Below are positions 6,259 through 14,923 of a stretch of 18,555 nucleotides of DNA, one piece after another. The position numbers and the translations under genes are program-made. How positions within the stretch are numbered: position 1 is the first letter of the stretch; every line of letters begins with the position of its first letter. The DNA is from a bacterium (lineage in GTDB: Bacteria; Ratteibacteria; UBA8468; B48-G9; DTJG01): positions 1 to 18,555 of the forward strand of contig JAOAAW010000173.1 of the NCBI GenBank assembly GCA_026418655.1. Reading direction: 5' to 3'. The notes below the pieces were generated by a model. That model saw only the letters and a list, made by a program, of their open reading frames with translations. It was not told the DNA's origin and did no database searches.

Positions 6259-7682
6259 TGAGTGAAGATACACTGAAACAGGAGAAAAAGGCAAAACTGG
6301 ACTGGTGGAAGTCTCAAGGAATAGAGCCATATGGCAGAAAATTTTTAAGAGAGCCAATTTCGGGTTTAACAGCTGAAAGAAAAGGCACAGTATCAATTGC
6401 TGGAAGAATTATGACAATTCGTAGACATGGAAAAGCAGCATTCTGCGATGTTATGGACCAGAGTGGGAAGATACAGGTTTATTTCAAGAAAGATATTATC
6501 GGAGATGTCCTTTTTGAAAGGTTCAAAAATCTTGATGTTGGAGATATTGTAGGTCTGAAAGGAGAACTTTTTATTACTCATACAGGGCAGCTAACTTTAC
6601 TTGTGAAGGATTTTGTCATTCTTTCAAAAATCCTCGGGACACTTCCTGAAAAGTGGCATGGACTTAGAGATGTTGAGGTAAGATACAGAAAGAGATATCT
6701 CGATTTGATCGTGAACCCTGAATCAAGGGAAATTTTCTTTTTGAGAATAAAAATACTCAATATGATCCGTGATTTCCTCAACAGTGCCGGTTATCTTGAG
6801 GTAGAAACACCTATGATGCATCCCATTCCTGGTGGTGCAGAAGCAAGACCTTTTATCACGCATCATAATGCTCTTGACATGGATCTTTATTTGAGAATTG
6901 CACCCGAACTTTATCTTAAAAGGCTTCTTGTTGGTGGAATGGAAAAGGTTTATGAGATTAACAGGTCTTTCAGAAACGAAGGCATTTCAACCCTTCATAA
7001 TCCAGAGTTTACAATGCTTGAACTGTACTGTGCCTATGGGGATTATCAGGAGATGATGGAACTAACAGAAAATTTGATTTCTCACATAGTAAATGAAATT
7101 TTCAAAAGCCATGAAATAGATTTTGGAGATACAAAGATAGATTTCAGTTTACCGTGGAAAAAGATCTATTGGGAAGATTGCTGGAAGAAATTTGGAATAG
7201 AAAATTGGAAGGACAAACAGCAGATTAAAAAAGTGTTTTCAGATTTGCATCTTGATACAGAAGGGAAAGAAGATATTTTTGAATTACTTGACCTTCTGTT
7301 TAAAAGAACAATAGAACCAGAATTGATAGATCCCACCTTTATCATAAAATTTCCAATTGAGACATCACCACTTGCAAAATGTTGGCCTGGAGAATCATCA
7401 ATGGTTGAAAGGTTTGAATTATATATTGGTGGACTTGAAATTGCAAATGCTTATTCTGAACTTAATGACCCACTTGAACAGAAAAAACGTTTTCTTGAAG
7501 AGATGGAAAGACCGAGTGAAAGACCAAAGGTAGTTGATGAAGATTATATTGAAGCACTTGAATATGGAATGCCGCCTGCTGGTGGACTTGGAATAGGTAT
7601 AGACAGACTTGTTATGATTTTAACAGGCTGTCTTTCAATAAGAGATGTTATCCTTTTTCCACTCCTTAGACCTAAGCAATGA
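6258..7682 (+). CDS. lysS: Lysyl-tRNA synthetase, class II
   Basis: Charges tRNA-Lys with lysine in the cytoplasm using ATP. The N-terminal OB-fold anticodon-binding domain covers about residues 43-125 (TVSIAGRIMTIRRHGKAAF onward). The RYRKRYLDLIVN segment (142-153) leads into the class II core. Motif 1 is near GYLEVETPMMHPIPGG (178-193), motif 2 is FRNEGISTLHNPEFTMLE (238-255), and motif 3 is GGLGIGIDRLVMIL (442-455) with R450. The EAR element AEARPF and motif 2 separate it from AsnRS and AspRS. At 474 residues it is slightly shorter than the usual 490-500. It starts within TAATG at the end of the previous gene, with AGGAG a few bases upstream, and overlaps murJ by ATGA. Confidence 0.97.
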   Translation: MSEDTLKQEKKAKLDWWKSQGIEPYGRKFLREPISGLTAERKGTVSIAGRIMTIRRHGKAAFCDVMDQSGKIQVYFKKDIIGDVLFERFKNLDVGDIVGLKGELFITHTGQLTLLVKDFVILSKILGTLPEKWHGLRDVEVRYRKRYLDLIVNPESREIFFLRIKILNMIRDFLNSAGYLEVETPMMHPIPGGAEARPFITHHNALDMDLYLRIAPELYLKRLLVGGMEKVYEINRSFRNEGISTLHNPEFTMLELYCAYGDYQEMMELTENLISHIVNEIFKSHEIDFGDTKIDFSLPWKKIYWEDCWKKFGIENWKDKQQIKKVFSDLHLDTEGKEDIFELLDLLFKRTIEPELIDPTFIIKFPIETSPLAKCWPGESSMVERFELYIGGLEIANAYSELNDPLEQKKRFLEEMERPSERPKVVDEDYIEALEYGMPPAGGLGIGIDRLVMILTGCLSIRDVILFPLLRPKQ

Positions 7683-9214
7683 GCTTTCACAGGATAAGAA
7701 CCTCTTTTATCTGGCTTTCTTTTATAACAATTTTCTGCAGAATTGCAGGTCTCGTAAGAGAAATCATCACTGCTAAATTTTTTGGTACCACCGGTATCTA
7801 TGATGCTTTTCTTATTGCATTTATGATTCCGAATTTTTTCAGAGGACTTCTTGCAGAAGGTGCATTGAGTACTGCTTTTATTCCTGTCCTTTCTGAACTG
7901 ATTGCAAAAGGAGAAAAAAAAGAAGAAATTCTTAAAATAACGGGTGCCGTTTTTACATTCTTAATTCTTTCAACAACTGGCTTATATTTTCTGGTATTGG
8001 TTGGGAGCTGGGTTCTATTAAATTTTCTTTCTCTACCTGAAAAAATTGCTGAGATAATTTTTTTACTGAGGTTTACTTTTCCTTACCTCTTTTTTGTTTC
8101 TCTTGCTGCATGGGCAATGGGCGTGCTTAATGCCAGACATAGATTTGTCCTTCCTGGTTTAAATCCTATTGTTCTTGATTTCTGGTGGATTTTGAGTTTG
8201 TTTTTCTTTACAGGTTTTTTTGGTAATACCCTTGAACAAAAAATTTATGGACTGTTGATAGGTATCCTAATCGGAGGTGCAAGCCAGTTTATTTTTCAAT
8301 TACCGCTTGTTTTTAGAAGTCATGGGCCAATTCTTTTAAATACACAATGGAAACATCCTGCAATATTAAGAATGGTTAAACTGTTTGCTCCGGTGATTAT
8401 AGGAATGTCAGTAGGTCCCATTAATCTCCTGGTGGATTATTCGTTTGCCAGAAGTTTGGCGGCAGGAACTGTTTCAGCACTCTGGTATGCAACAAGAATA
8501 TATCAGCTTCCTTTAGGAGTTTTCAGCATTTCCCTCGCCACAGTTTTACTTCCTCACTTATCTGGCGATGTTGCGGTAAGAAAAATCGAGCAGGTTAAAG
8601 AGAATATCCATAAAGGACTTGAACAGACTATTTACCTTCTTATTCCATCTGCGATAGGAATGATAGTATTCAAAAAAGAAATGGTTGAGGTGCTTTTTAT
8701 GAGAGGACTATTTACCGAGTATTCTGTGAAAATTACCGCATACCCATTGATGTTTTTTAGTTTAGGACTTGTTTTCTATGGAATGGCAATAATCATTACA
8801 AGGGCTTTTTATGCCTACCATGATACAGCAACACCTGTAAAGGTTGGAATTATCAGTATCGCAACAAACGCTTTTTTAGACGCGATTTTGATGAAGTTCA
8901 TGGGGCATGGCGGCATAGCGCTATCTACATCTGTTGTAGGACTGGAAAATTTTGTGCTTCTATGTCTTCTGTTTCAGAAAAAATTTGGACTCCTTGATAC
9001 AAAAAGGTTATTAGCTGGATTTTTAAGGATTTTGATGGTTGGATTGTGCTGGGGTATAATTATTCTTACAATAAGAAATTTGCTTCTACCTTTGGGTGGT
9101 TTTGTGGTTATATGTGCAGGAGTTTTCTCAGGAGCTTTACTTTATCTCTTACTTACTTTCGTACTGAGATTTCCTGAAATACGCGGGCTAAATATTTTTA
9201 AATGGAAAACTTGA
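7679..9214 (+). CDS. murJ: Lipid II flippase MurJ (MviN)
   Basis: MOP-superfamily flippase that moves lipid II across the cytoplasmic membrane for peptidoglycan synthesis. The 511 residues are almost entirely hydrophobic segments, as expected for about 14 transmembrane helices. The conserved N-terminal charges R21, R27, D42 and R55 have exactly the spacing of E. coli R18, R24, D39 and R52. The signature GLLAEGALSTAFIPVL (57-72) corresponds to the family AEGAFSxAFVP motif. The presence of murJ implies a peptidoglycan wall. It starts in an ATGA overlap with lysS and has no good Shine-Dalgarno sequence of its own, so it probably depends on coupled translation. It overlaps the following protease gene by 13 nt. 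Confidence 0.97.
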   Translation: MSFHRIRTSFIWLSFITIFCRIAGLVREIITAKFFGTTGIYDAFLIAFMIPNFFRGLLAEGALSTAFIPVLSELIAKGEKKEEILKITGAVFTFLILSTTGLYFLVLVGSWVLLNFLSLPEKIAEIIFLLRFTFPYLFFVSLAAWAMGVLNARHRFVLPGLNPIVLDFWWILSLFFFTGFFGNTLEQKIYGLLIGILIGGASQFIFQLPLVFRSHGPILLNTQWKHPAILRMVKLFAPVIIGMSVGPINLLVDYSFARSLAAGTVSALWYATRIYQLPLGVFSISLATVLLPHLSGDVAVRKIEQVKENIHKGLEQTIYLLIPSAIGMIVFKKEMVEVLFMRGLFTEYSVKITAYPLMFFSLGLVFYGMAIIITRAFYAYHDTATPVKVGIISIATNAFLDAILMKFMGHGGIALSTSVVGLENFVLLCLLFQKKFGLLDTKRLLAGFLRILMVGLCWGIIILTIRNLLLPLGGFVVICAGVFSGALLYLLLTFVLRFPEIRGLNIFKWKT

Positions 9215-9807
9215 TACTATTTTTCTTTTTAATTTTTTCAGTTGTAATCCATGAATATTCTCATGGGCTGGCTGCCTATTACAATGGAGACGATACAGCA
9301 TATTTGATGGGAAGATTAACTCTCAATCCAGTAGCACATCTTGACCCAATTGGAAGCATAATTATGCCGTTATTTCTGGCACTGACTGTTGGCGTGCCTT
9401 TTGGATACGCAAAGCCAGTTCCAATAAATCCCTTAAGGTTCAGAGATTATCAAAAGGGTATAATGATAACAGCAGCTGCAGGGTGTACAGCAAATTTTCT
9501 GGCGGGTTTTGTTTTTGCGTTGGTCAGTGGACTTACAAAAGGGCTTGTTTCTCAGGTTTTTGAGCTTGCTTCCTTTATAAACTTTATTTTATGTTTTTTC
9601 AATCTCGTTCCTATACCACCACTTGACGGTTCAAGGTTGGTGGCTGTACTTTTACCACATAGAATAGGCGAGATTTTTGATAAAATTGAAAGGTATGGAC
9701 TTTTTATAATTTACGCACTTGTTTTTGCAGGTGGGTTCAGATTTCTTGTACCTTTCTGTTCTTCCCTTGTGAACCATTTTTCATCGCTTGTGCATCTTAA
9801 ATTTTAG
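9202..9807 (+). CDS. Site-2-type zinc metalloprotease, M50 family (Rip/YwhC group)
   Basis: Small membrane metalloprotease of family M50. The zinc motif HEYSH (17-21, HExxH) lies in the first transmembrane helix, and the third ligand is D142 in NLVPIPPLDG (134-143), the family NxxPxxxLDG motif. At 201 residues it is the minimal site-2 core with about 5-6 membrane segments and no PDZ or CBS domain. GYAKPVPINP (69-78) is a signature of this subgroup. Some M50 enzymes cleave membrane-bound anti-sigma factors, but no candidate substrate is encoded nearby. The ATG lies inside murJ, 13 nt before its stop, with no visible ribosome site, so coupled translation is likely. Confidence 0.94.
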   Translation: MENLILFFFLIFSVVIHEYSHGLAAYYNGDDTAYLMGRLTLNPVAHLDPIGSIIMPLFLALTVGVPFGYAKPVPINPLRFRDYQKGIMITAAAGCTANFLAGFVFALVSGLTKGLVSQVFELASFINFILCFFNLVPIPPLDGSRLVAVLLPHRIGEIFDKIERYGLFIIYALVFAGGFRFLVPFCSSLVNHFSSLVHLKF

Positions 9808-9823
9808 AAAAACAGGAGTGATT

Positions 9824-10159
9824 ATGGAAAAAACCGACTTTATAGAACTTTTGCATTTTCTCCATATTCTTTGCTGGCAGGCTCTTGGAAAGGTTGCGAA
9901 TCCTGTGAGTGGGAAGCCAGAAAAAAATTTGCAGTTTGCAAAAAGATTAATTGATATTCTTGAAACATTGCAGGTAAAGACAAAAGGAAATTTAGAAGAA
10001 GACGAAAAAAAGATGCTTGATAATATTTTAACAGATTTAAGATTGAACTATGTGGATGAGTTGAATAAGGAAAGTCAGTCAACAAAAACCAGGGCCGAGC
10101 AAGAAAAAAAGGAAGATGGCCAGTCAGAAATTGAAAGAAAAGATCAGGGCAATTCCTGA
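9824..10159 (+). CDS. DUF1844 family small protein
   Basis: A 111-residue protein of unknown function. It matches DUF1844: an amphipathic helical start (IELLHFLHILCWQALGKV), a Pro-containing turn (NPVSGKPEKNL), then the recognisable AKRLIDILETLQVKTKGNL (39-57) and DEKKMLDNILTDLRLNYV (60-77). The last 33 residues are hydrophilic and Glu/Lys/Gln-rich. I see no signal peptide and no catalytic motif. The start is the ATG at 9824 because AGGAG (9814-9818) stands 5 nt before it; an upstream TTG at 9788 would add 12 unconserved residues inside the M50 gene. It lies 16 nt after that gene and its end overlaps uvrC by 44 nt. The function is not known. Confidence 0.82.
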   Translation: MEKTDFIELLHFLHILCWQALGKVANPVSGKPEKNLQFAKRLIDILETLQVKTKGNLEEDEKKMLDNILTDLRLNYVDELNKESQSTKTRAEQEKKEDGQSEIERKDQGNS

Positions 10160-11384
10160 TTCCCCAGGGGTGTATCTTTTTAAGGATAAGGAAGGCAAAG
10201 TAATATATGTCGGAAAATCATCAAAATTGAGAAGTAGAATTAACTCCTATTTCATCACACCTTTTGAATATAAAAAAGCTTCTCTTCTTGAAGAGATCGC
10301 AGATATTGAGATCATTCCTGTGGCATCTGAAGGAGAAGCACTACTTCTAGAATGTGCTCTTATCAAAAGACACCAACCAAGATACAATGTAGAACTGAAA
10401 GATGGGAAAACCTATCCATGGCTAAAAATAACACGAGAAGATTTTCCTACCGTTGTTGTGATCAGAGAGAAAAAAAATTCAGTTGATGAATATTTTGGAC
10501 CCTTCACGGATGTTAAAGGATTAAAACAGGTTCTGAGATTTGTCAGACAATATTATCCAGTAAGAACATGCAGAAAAAAGATTGCGGAAGGAAGAAAATC
10601 TAAACCTTGCACATTCTTTTTTGCAAAAAGATGTTGTGGCCCGTGTACCGGCAGTATTGACAGATTGGAATATCAGAAGATCGTTAATGGTATTAGAGCA
10701 TTTTTTTCCGGTAAATATAAAAACTATATTAAACAACTAAAAAAACAATTGAAAGAAGCGATCAAAAAATGGGATTTTGAACAGGCAAAATTGATAACAG
10801 ATAGGATTGGTCTCATTGAAAAAATGGCACAGCGACTTCCATGGAGAAGTGAAGATGAGCTTCTTCTATTTAGAAAAGAAAGCACATTACCTTTACTCGC
10901 AGAGAAACTTGGCCTCAAAAAAATTCCATCTATAATTGAGGGATACGATATATCTCATTTTAGCGGCAGCAATGCCACTGGGAGCAGGGTTGTGTTTAAG
11001 GGTGGAATACCGTACAAGGATGGTTATAGAAGATTTCGCATAAAGACGATTGAAGGAGTGGATGATTTTAAAATGCTCAGAGAAATTATCAAAAGGAGGT
11101 TTACTGACCCATCATTTGAAGAACGTCCAGATTTGATTTTGGTTGACGGTGGCAGAGGACAGCTGAATGAAGTTGTAGAAGAGCTAAAAACTTTAAAGGT
11201 TGAAATTCCTGTAATTGCCCTTGCAAAAAGCCAGGAGATTATTTATTCAAGTTTGCATCCCGAGCCATTGGTGTTACCAAAAGATTCAAGAGAACTTCAT
11301 CTACTTCAGAATATCCGCGATGAGGCACATCGTTTTGCAAGAAGTTATCATCTGAAACTGCGGTCAATAAAAAAAAGATCTTGA
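10116..11384 (+). CDS. uvrC: Shortened excinuclease ABC subunit UvrC
   Basis: UvrC makes both incisions around DNA lesions in UvrABC nucleotide excision repair. The GIY-YIG nuclease (about 10-95) has GVY (18-20), YVG (31-33), R41 and E79. C152, C165, C173 and C177 match the spacing of the E. coli [4Fe-4S] ligands. A UvrB-interacting UVR motif lies at about 203-238. The RNase-H-like 5'-incision domain keeps D278 (GYDISHF), D344 (LVDGGRGQ) and H405 (DEAHRF). It is only 422 residues where the family is about 600: roughly 100 residues between the UVR motif and the RNase-H part are missing, and the protein stops just before the C-terminal HhH pair. No lost domain is recognisable in other frames downstream. 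The start overlaps the DUF1844 gene by 44 nt with a closely spaced GGAAG; it resembles the B. subtilis N-terminus. Confidence 0.9.
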   Translation: MASQKLKEKIRAIPDSPGVYLFKDKEGKVIYVGKSSKLRSRINSYFITPFEYKKASLLEEIADIEIIPVASEGEALLLECALIKRHQPRYNVELKDGKTYPWLKITREDFPTVVVIREKKNSVDEYFGPFTDVKGLKQVLRFVRQYYPVRTCRKKIAEGRKSKPCTFFFAKRCCGPCTGSIDRLEYQKIVNGIRAFFSGKYKNYIKQLKKQLKEAIKKWDFEQAKLITDRIGLIEKMAQRLPWRSEDELLLFRKESTLPLLAEKLGLKKIPSIIEGYDISHFSGSNATGSRVVFKGGIPYKDGYRRFRIKTIEGVDDFKMLREIIKRRFTDPSFEERPDLILVDGGRGQLNEVVEELKTLKVEIPVIALAKSQEIIYSSLHPEPLVLPKDSRELHLLQNIRDEAHRFARSYHLKLRSIKKRS

Positions 11385-11616
11385 ATTTGGAAAAAATATG
11401 AAGTTCATCACTATTCCTAACGATCAGAAAGTTATAATAAAGGATTACACCAGTTTCTTGATATATCGTGTTCTTTTACAATATTGCATTTTGGACCAGG
11501 AATAATGATAAGATCTTTAATTTTTATTAGATTTTTCAGTGTAAAAGATTATACATTTTTTATTTTTTGATACGTTCTGGTACGCTGAGAACTGTAATTG
11601 TTCCTATAAAACTTCG
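11385..11616. other. Convergent intergenic region, no gene or clear terminator
   Basis: This AT-rich 232-bp gap lies between the ends of uvrC and the minus-strand glycosidase. It has T-rich stretches (for example 11556-11568) and a short imperfect stem GTTCT (11574-11578) / AGAAC (11588-11592), but no GC-rich stem followed by a T run on either strand. I see no tRNA and no credible small gene. Confidence 0.6.
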
Positions 11617-14600
11617 TTACAGAATCTTATACCTCACAATTTCGGGTTCTTTCATTAAACCGCACGGTACAATCTGATATCCCTGATAAAATTCTTCCCT
11701 TTCAGCAACAAACTGGTAAGGTCCTGTCCATACAGGATATCTTTCTGAGAAATGTAATGGTCCATGAGAATTCCTTCTGTGTCCAAGAAGTTCTATCCCA
11801 AGGGTATGAGCTTTGCCATCTTTTATAAATTCTGTAATATCAACGTTGTTTGGAGGCCAGGCAATAATTCCTGCCTGTTTTCCATCAATAAGAATTCTGA
11901 TAGCCGCAGCCCTATATTCTGGAATATTTAAGAAAATCTTCTGGTTTTCCTCAACCTTCGCTGAAATTTCATGCAGATATGTTATATTGCCTGAATAAAA
12001 TATCAATCCTTGCTGTGTCCAGTCACCAATTTTAATTTTCTCTGGTTTTTGTATAATCACTGGATTGTTATTGCTTATTTTTACACCAAAATTTCCAAGT
12101 AGATAAATGATTTCAAATCCAGGATGATCTTCGCTATACAGTGTCTCAAGTATTAACTCGTTTTTTCCAGTTATCAAGATAGAAGGATCAATCTTTAAAA
12201 CTCTCAATGATTTGTCGACCCACCATCCGTAATCCACATTAGAATGAATCTTAGTCCCATTAACGAAAATCTTATAGAGTTCCGGTTTTTCTATTGCAAG
12301 TTGTATTTCTCCATCCGGCAATGTTTCTATTTCAAAAACATATTTTAAAGTAACATTGATAGTTTTAACTTTTCTGTGTTGTTTTCTCGCCCAGGGTTGT
12401 ATCATTGCGCCACCCCTCAGGGATATACCGAGCGCTTTTCTTACTTCTCTATCAATTCTCAATATTTCTTGCTCTGTTTGCCAATCTCTGCCTTGAATTT
12501 TCCATAATGGTTTATCAAGTACACAAACATTTGACTCTGACAACATTATTTTCCAGTATTCTTTCTCAATCCTGTGTTTTTCTATTTCTTGAAATTTTTC
12601 CTTTTTTTGAGCAGGTATTGAAATATCTATTTTGGGGATAACAAACAGTCTGCTTCCGATTGGAGCAAAAGAAGTTCTTATTGCATAACCTGAATTCTTT
12701 GTTATTACTTCAGCGTAGTACACTTTACCTGAGTCAGGATCAATCTCAAAAGGAGGATATTTCCATGATGGATTTCCAGAAATAACAACAGAATCATAGG
12801 AGATATTTCTTTCCAACGAGGTGGCATGTCTTTCTCTGAATGATTTCCATTCCATTGAGGTATTGCATACGAAAAGATAAAATGCTTTTTTATCTTCTCT
12901 GAGAAGATAAAGAATCTCTTTTATTTCATTACCACTCTGGTCAGTTATTGAAACTGTTCTTGTGCAATTATCAATTTCTGAAATTGCCTCTTTAAGGGTT
13001 GGTACTAATTTAAATTCATTATGTTGTACCTCTGTTTTCCTTGCGTCAACATATTCTGGGAATTTTTCGACAAAAATAACTTTTCCACCAGCATCTTTGA
13101 ATTGCTTCAGAATTTTTAGTGTGGAACTTCTTATGGTATGTAGTGGTGGGACAAGTATTGCCTTGTAAATTGCTTTGTTTACCTTAAATACAGGTTGACC
13201 ATCTACCCTTGATATTTTTGCCCATTTTGAAAGAATTTCTTCATCACCATAATCAAAGTCTATATGAGATGCAAGAAGTGTGTCGCAGAGATTTTCAAAC
13301 ATTTTATCGTATTCCATTATATCTTGCTGCCTTTCCCATATTTTTTTCTCCATGTTCCATTGAGGCATTCTGAATATACACCACATACTTTCAATTGGAT
13401 GGATTACAAGAAGGTTTCTTACTTCCTGACCATTTGTCATTATCAGGTGAATCCTGGCAAAATAATCCTCCACCTTGTTATAAAATTGCCACCAAGGTGA
13501 TTGATAGAAAATACTTGCTGGATAATCCCTCTTTGCTTCACCAAGCATCGTATACCAGGAAAGATGCTGGCATCTTAAATTTATTCCAAGCGCAATCTGC
13601 CAGTCACCAAGTGCCTTATGTCCTGCAAAAGGAAAATCCCAACCAGTACAACCATATGTTTCTGTAAGGCGCCATTTCCTTCCGAATTGTCTTGCAATGG
13701 AACTGACTTGTTTTGCAGTATTAAATTCTCTCCTGTGTTCAGTAAGGAGATCCATTCCTGGCGCCTGCATATACTCGTAAAACCTCATACAACTGCCAAC
13801 AACGTTAGTTTGAGATGAAAGTGTTTCTTCTGAAAGGACATGTCCGGTGAATAAAAGATTATTTTTTTCACACCACTGTCCAATTTGTTTCGCAAATGCG
13901 TCAACAAAAAGATGGGTGATACAATCGTGATAATGGTACCGTGCTATTGAGATTTTTTCCTGAAGGATGTCAAAATAGATTTCAGGAAGAAAATCCAGAA
14001 TTTCATAACCATATCTTTTTTTAAATACAATCGGTAGTTTTTCGGTCCAGGGAACTGCAACAACAAATTCAGGTTTATCCTGATATACATAAAACATTGC
14101 ACCATAGTTTGGTTCATCTGTAAAAATACCCGGTATTACCTTGCCAAAATATTTTCCACTGAACTCTTTATATTTTTCATAAGTGGTTTTAATAAATTCT
14201 TTGACTGCTTCATGATTCATTGTATCAAGGTAGGTATAACCATTGTACCAGGGACTTTCTTTTTGGGTTTCAATAGTAAATACAAGATATACCATGGAGT
14301 CCTTTGGTTTTAACTTCTCTCTTTGTTTTACCTTTCTATAGTTTTTTATCAATTCATTCTCAAATTCAATTTCAAAAATACCAGCGATATTTTTTGTCCA
14401 TTTAATCCTTTTAGGGTCTTTTATTATTTTCATGCAAAGGTATTTCATCCTGTATTTTGGATTTTTTGTTACAAGTCCACCAGCGGCACCGGATGGCCAT
14501 CTATCTTCATCGTAAAGATATGCAAACATGTTCAATTTTTCTGCTTCCTCAGCGCACGCATTTATACAGTTAAACCAATCCTGAGAAAGATATTCTGTGT

Positions 14601-14778
14601 TGAGACCAACCCTGGAATGCATGAAAAATCCACCAAGCCCCATTTCCTTCATAATTCTAATCTGCCATCTTAATTCCTCGGGGTTGAGTTCTCCATTCCA
14701 TGCCCAGAATGGAGCACCTCTGTAAACATTATCTGGATTCGAAAGTTTATCAAAAATATTTCCGAATGTCTTTTTCAT
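11617..14778 (-). CDS. GH106-like glycoside hydrolase (putative alpha-L-rhamnosidase family), cytoplasmic form
   Basis: A 1053-residue protein whose start resembles the glycosidases grouped with family GH106 (alpha-L-rhamnosidases): PFWAWNGELNPEEL (23-36), MKEMGLGGFFMHSRVGL (43-59) and LYDEDRWPSGAAGG (88-101). Further conserved-looking parts are GIFTDEPNYGAMF, the stretch LFTGHVLSEETL, and LTETYGCTGWDFPF, together forming the large TIM-barrel part. The C-terminal third looks like beta-sandwich domains of the GH2 sugar-binding type (IFVNGTKIHSNVDYGWW and later). I cannot assign the catalytic acid from sequence alone. No signal peptide precedes the barrel, so it should act in the cytoplasm on imported oligosaccharides. 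An AAAGGA ribosome site (14785-14790) precedes the ATG. It is a single-gene unit. The rhamnose specificity is a family-level guess. Confidence 0.75.
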   Translation of the reverse strand: MKKTFGNIFDKLSNPDNVYRGAPFWAWNGELNPEELRWQIRIMKEMGLGGFFMHSRVGLNTEYLSQDWFNCINACAEEAEKLNMFAYLYDEDRWPSGAAGGLVTKNPKYRMKYLCMKIIKDPKRIKWTKNIAGIFEIEFENELIKNYRKVKQREKLKPKDSMVYLVFTIETQKESPWYNGYTYLDTMNHEAVKEFIKTTYEKYKEFSGKYFGKVIPGIFTDEPNYGAMFYVYQDKPEFVVAVPWTEKLPIVFKKRYGYEILDFLPEIYFDILQEKISIARYHYHDCITHLFVDAFAKQIGQWCEKNNLLFTGHVLSEETLSSQTNVVGSCMRFYEYMQAPGMDLLTEHRREFNTAKQVSSIARQFGRKWRLTETYGCTGWDFPFAGHKALGDWQIALGINLRCQHLSWYTMLGEAKRDYPASIFYQSPWWQFYNKVEDYFARIHLIMTNGQEVRNLLVIHPIESMWCIFRMPQWNMEKKIWERQQDIMEYDKMFENLCDTLLASHIDFDYGDEEILSKWAKISRVDGQPVFKVNKAIYKAILVPPLHTIRSSTLKILKQFKDAGGKVIFVEKFPEYVDARKTEVQHNEFKLVPTLKEAISEIDNCTRTVSITDQSGNEIKEILYLLREDKKAFYLFVCNTSMEWKSFRERHATSLERNISYDSVVISGNPSWKYPPFEIDPDSGKVYYAEVITKNSGYAIRTSFAPIGSRLFVIPKIDISIPAQKKEKFQEIEKHRIEKEYWKIMLSESNVCVLDKPLWKIQGRDWQTEQEILRIDREVRKALGISLRGGAMIQPWARKQHRKVKTINVTLKYVFEIETLPDGEIQLAIEKPELYKIFVNGTKIHSNVDYGWWVDKSLRVLKIDPSILITGKNELILETLYSEDHPGFEIIYLLGNFGVKISNNNPVIIQKPEKIKIGDWTQQGLIFYSGNITYLHEISAKVEENQKIFLNIPEYRAAAIRILIDGKQAGIIAWPPNNVDITEFIKDGKAHTLGIELLGHRRNSHGPLHFSERYPVWTGPYQFVAEREEFYQGYQIVPCGLMKEPEIVRYKIL

Positions 14779-14819
14779 CTAATTTCCTTTTTGGTTGTTA
14801 TGAAACACTTATTTTAAAT

Positions 14820-14848
14820 ATGATACAACGAAAAATGTTCTGATTCAA
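14820..14848 (-). promoter_or_regulatory. Candidate promoter of the GH106-like gene
   Basis: On the minus strand TTGAAT (14843-14848, 4 of 6) and TATCAT (14820-14825, 5 of 6) are separated by 17 nt. Transcription would start about 35 nt upstream of the ATG at 14776-14778. Confidence 0.4.
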
Positions 14849-14905
14849 AATTCTAGATATACGATGAAAACAAGCATCTTTCTCATCAAAACAGGTTCGG
14901 AAATG

Positions 14906-14923
14906 TTGTTTTTTGACAAACAA
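14906..14923. repeat. Dyad over the -35 box of the gapA promoter
   Basis: TTGTTT (14906-14911) and AAACAA (14918-14923) are perfect reverse complements around TTTGAC, so the dyad is centred on the TTGACA -35 box. It may be an operator for glycolytic control, although 6-bp AT-rich dyads are not rare in this DNA. Confidence 0.35.

Noticed and set aside
9788..9823. TTG start for the DUF1844 gene
   Set aside because: The extra 12 residues do not belong to the domain, and the ATG at 9824 has a well-spaced AGGAG.
11385..11505. Missing UvrC HhH domain in another frame after the stop, or a 35-codon gene from ATG 11398
   Set aside because: None of the three forward frames shows an HhH pattern (GIGxxxA-like), so there is no simple frameshift. 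The 35-codon frame has no recognisable family and only a weak ribosome site.
11571..11598. Stem-loop as a bidirectional terminator between uvrC and the glycosidase
   Set aside because: The stem is only about five pairs plus a bulged extension, and no T run follows it on either strand.
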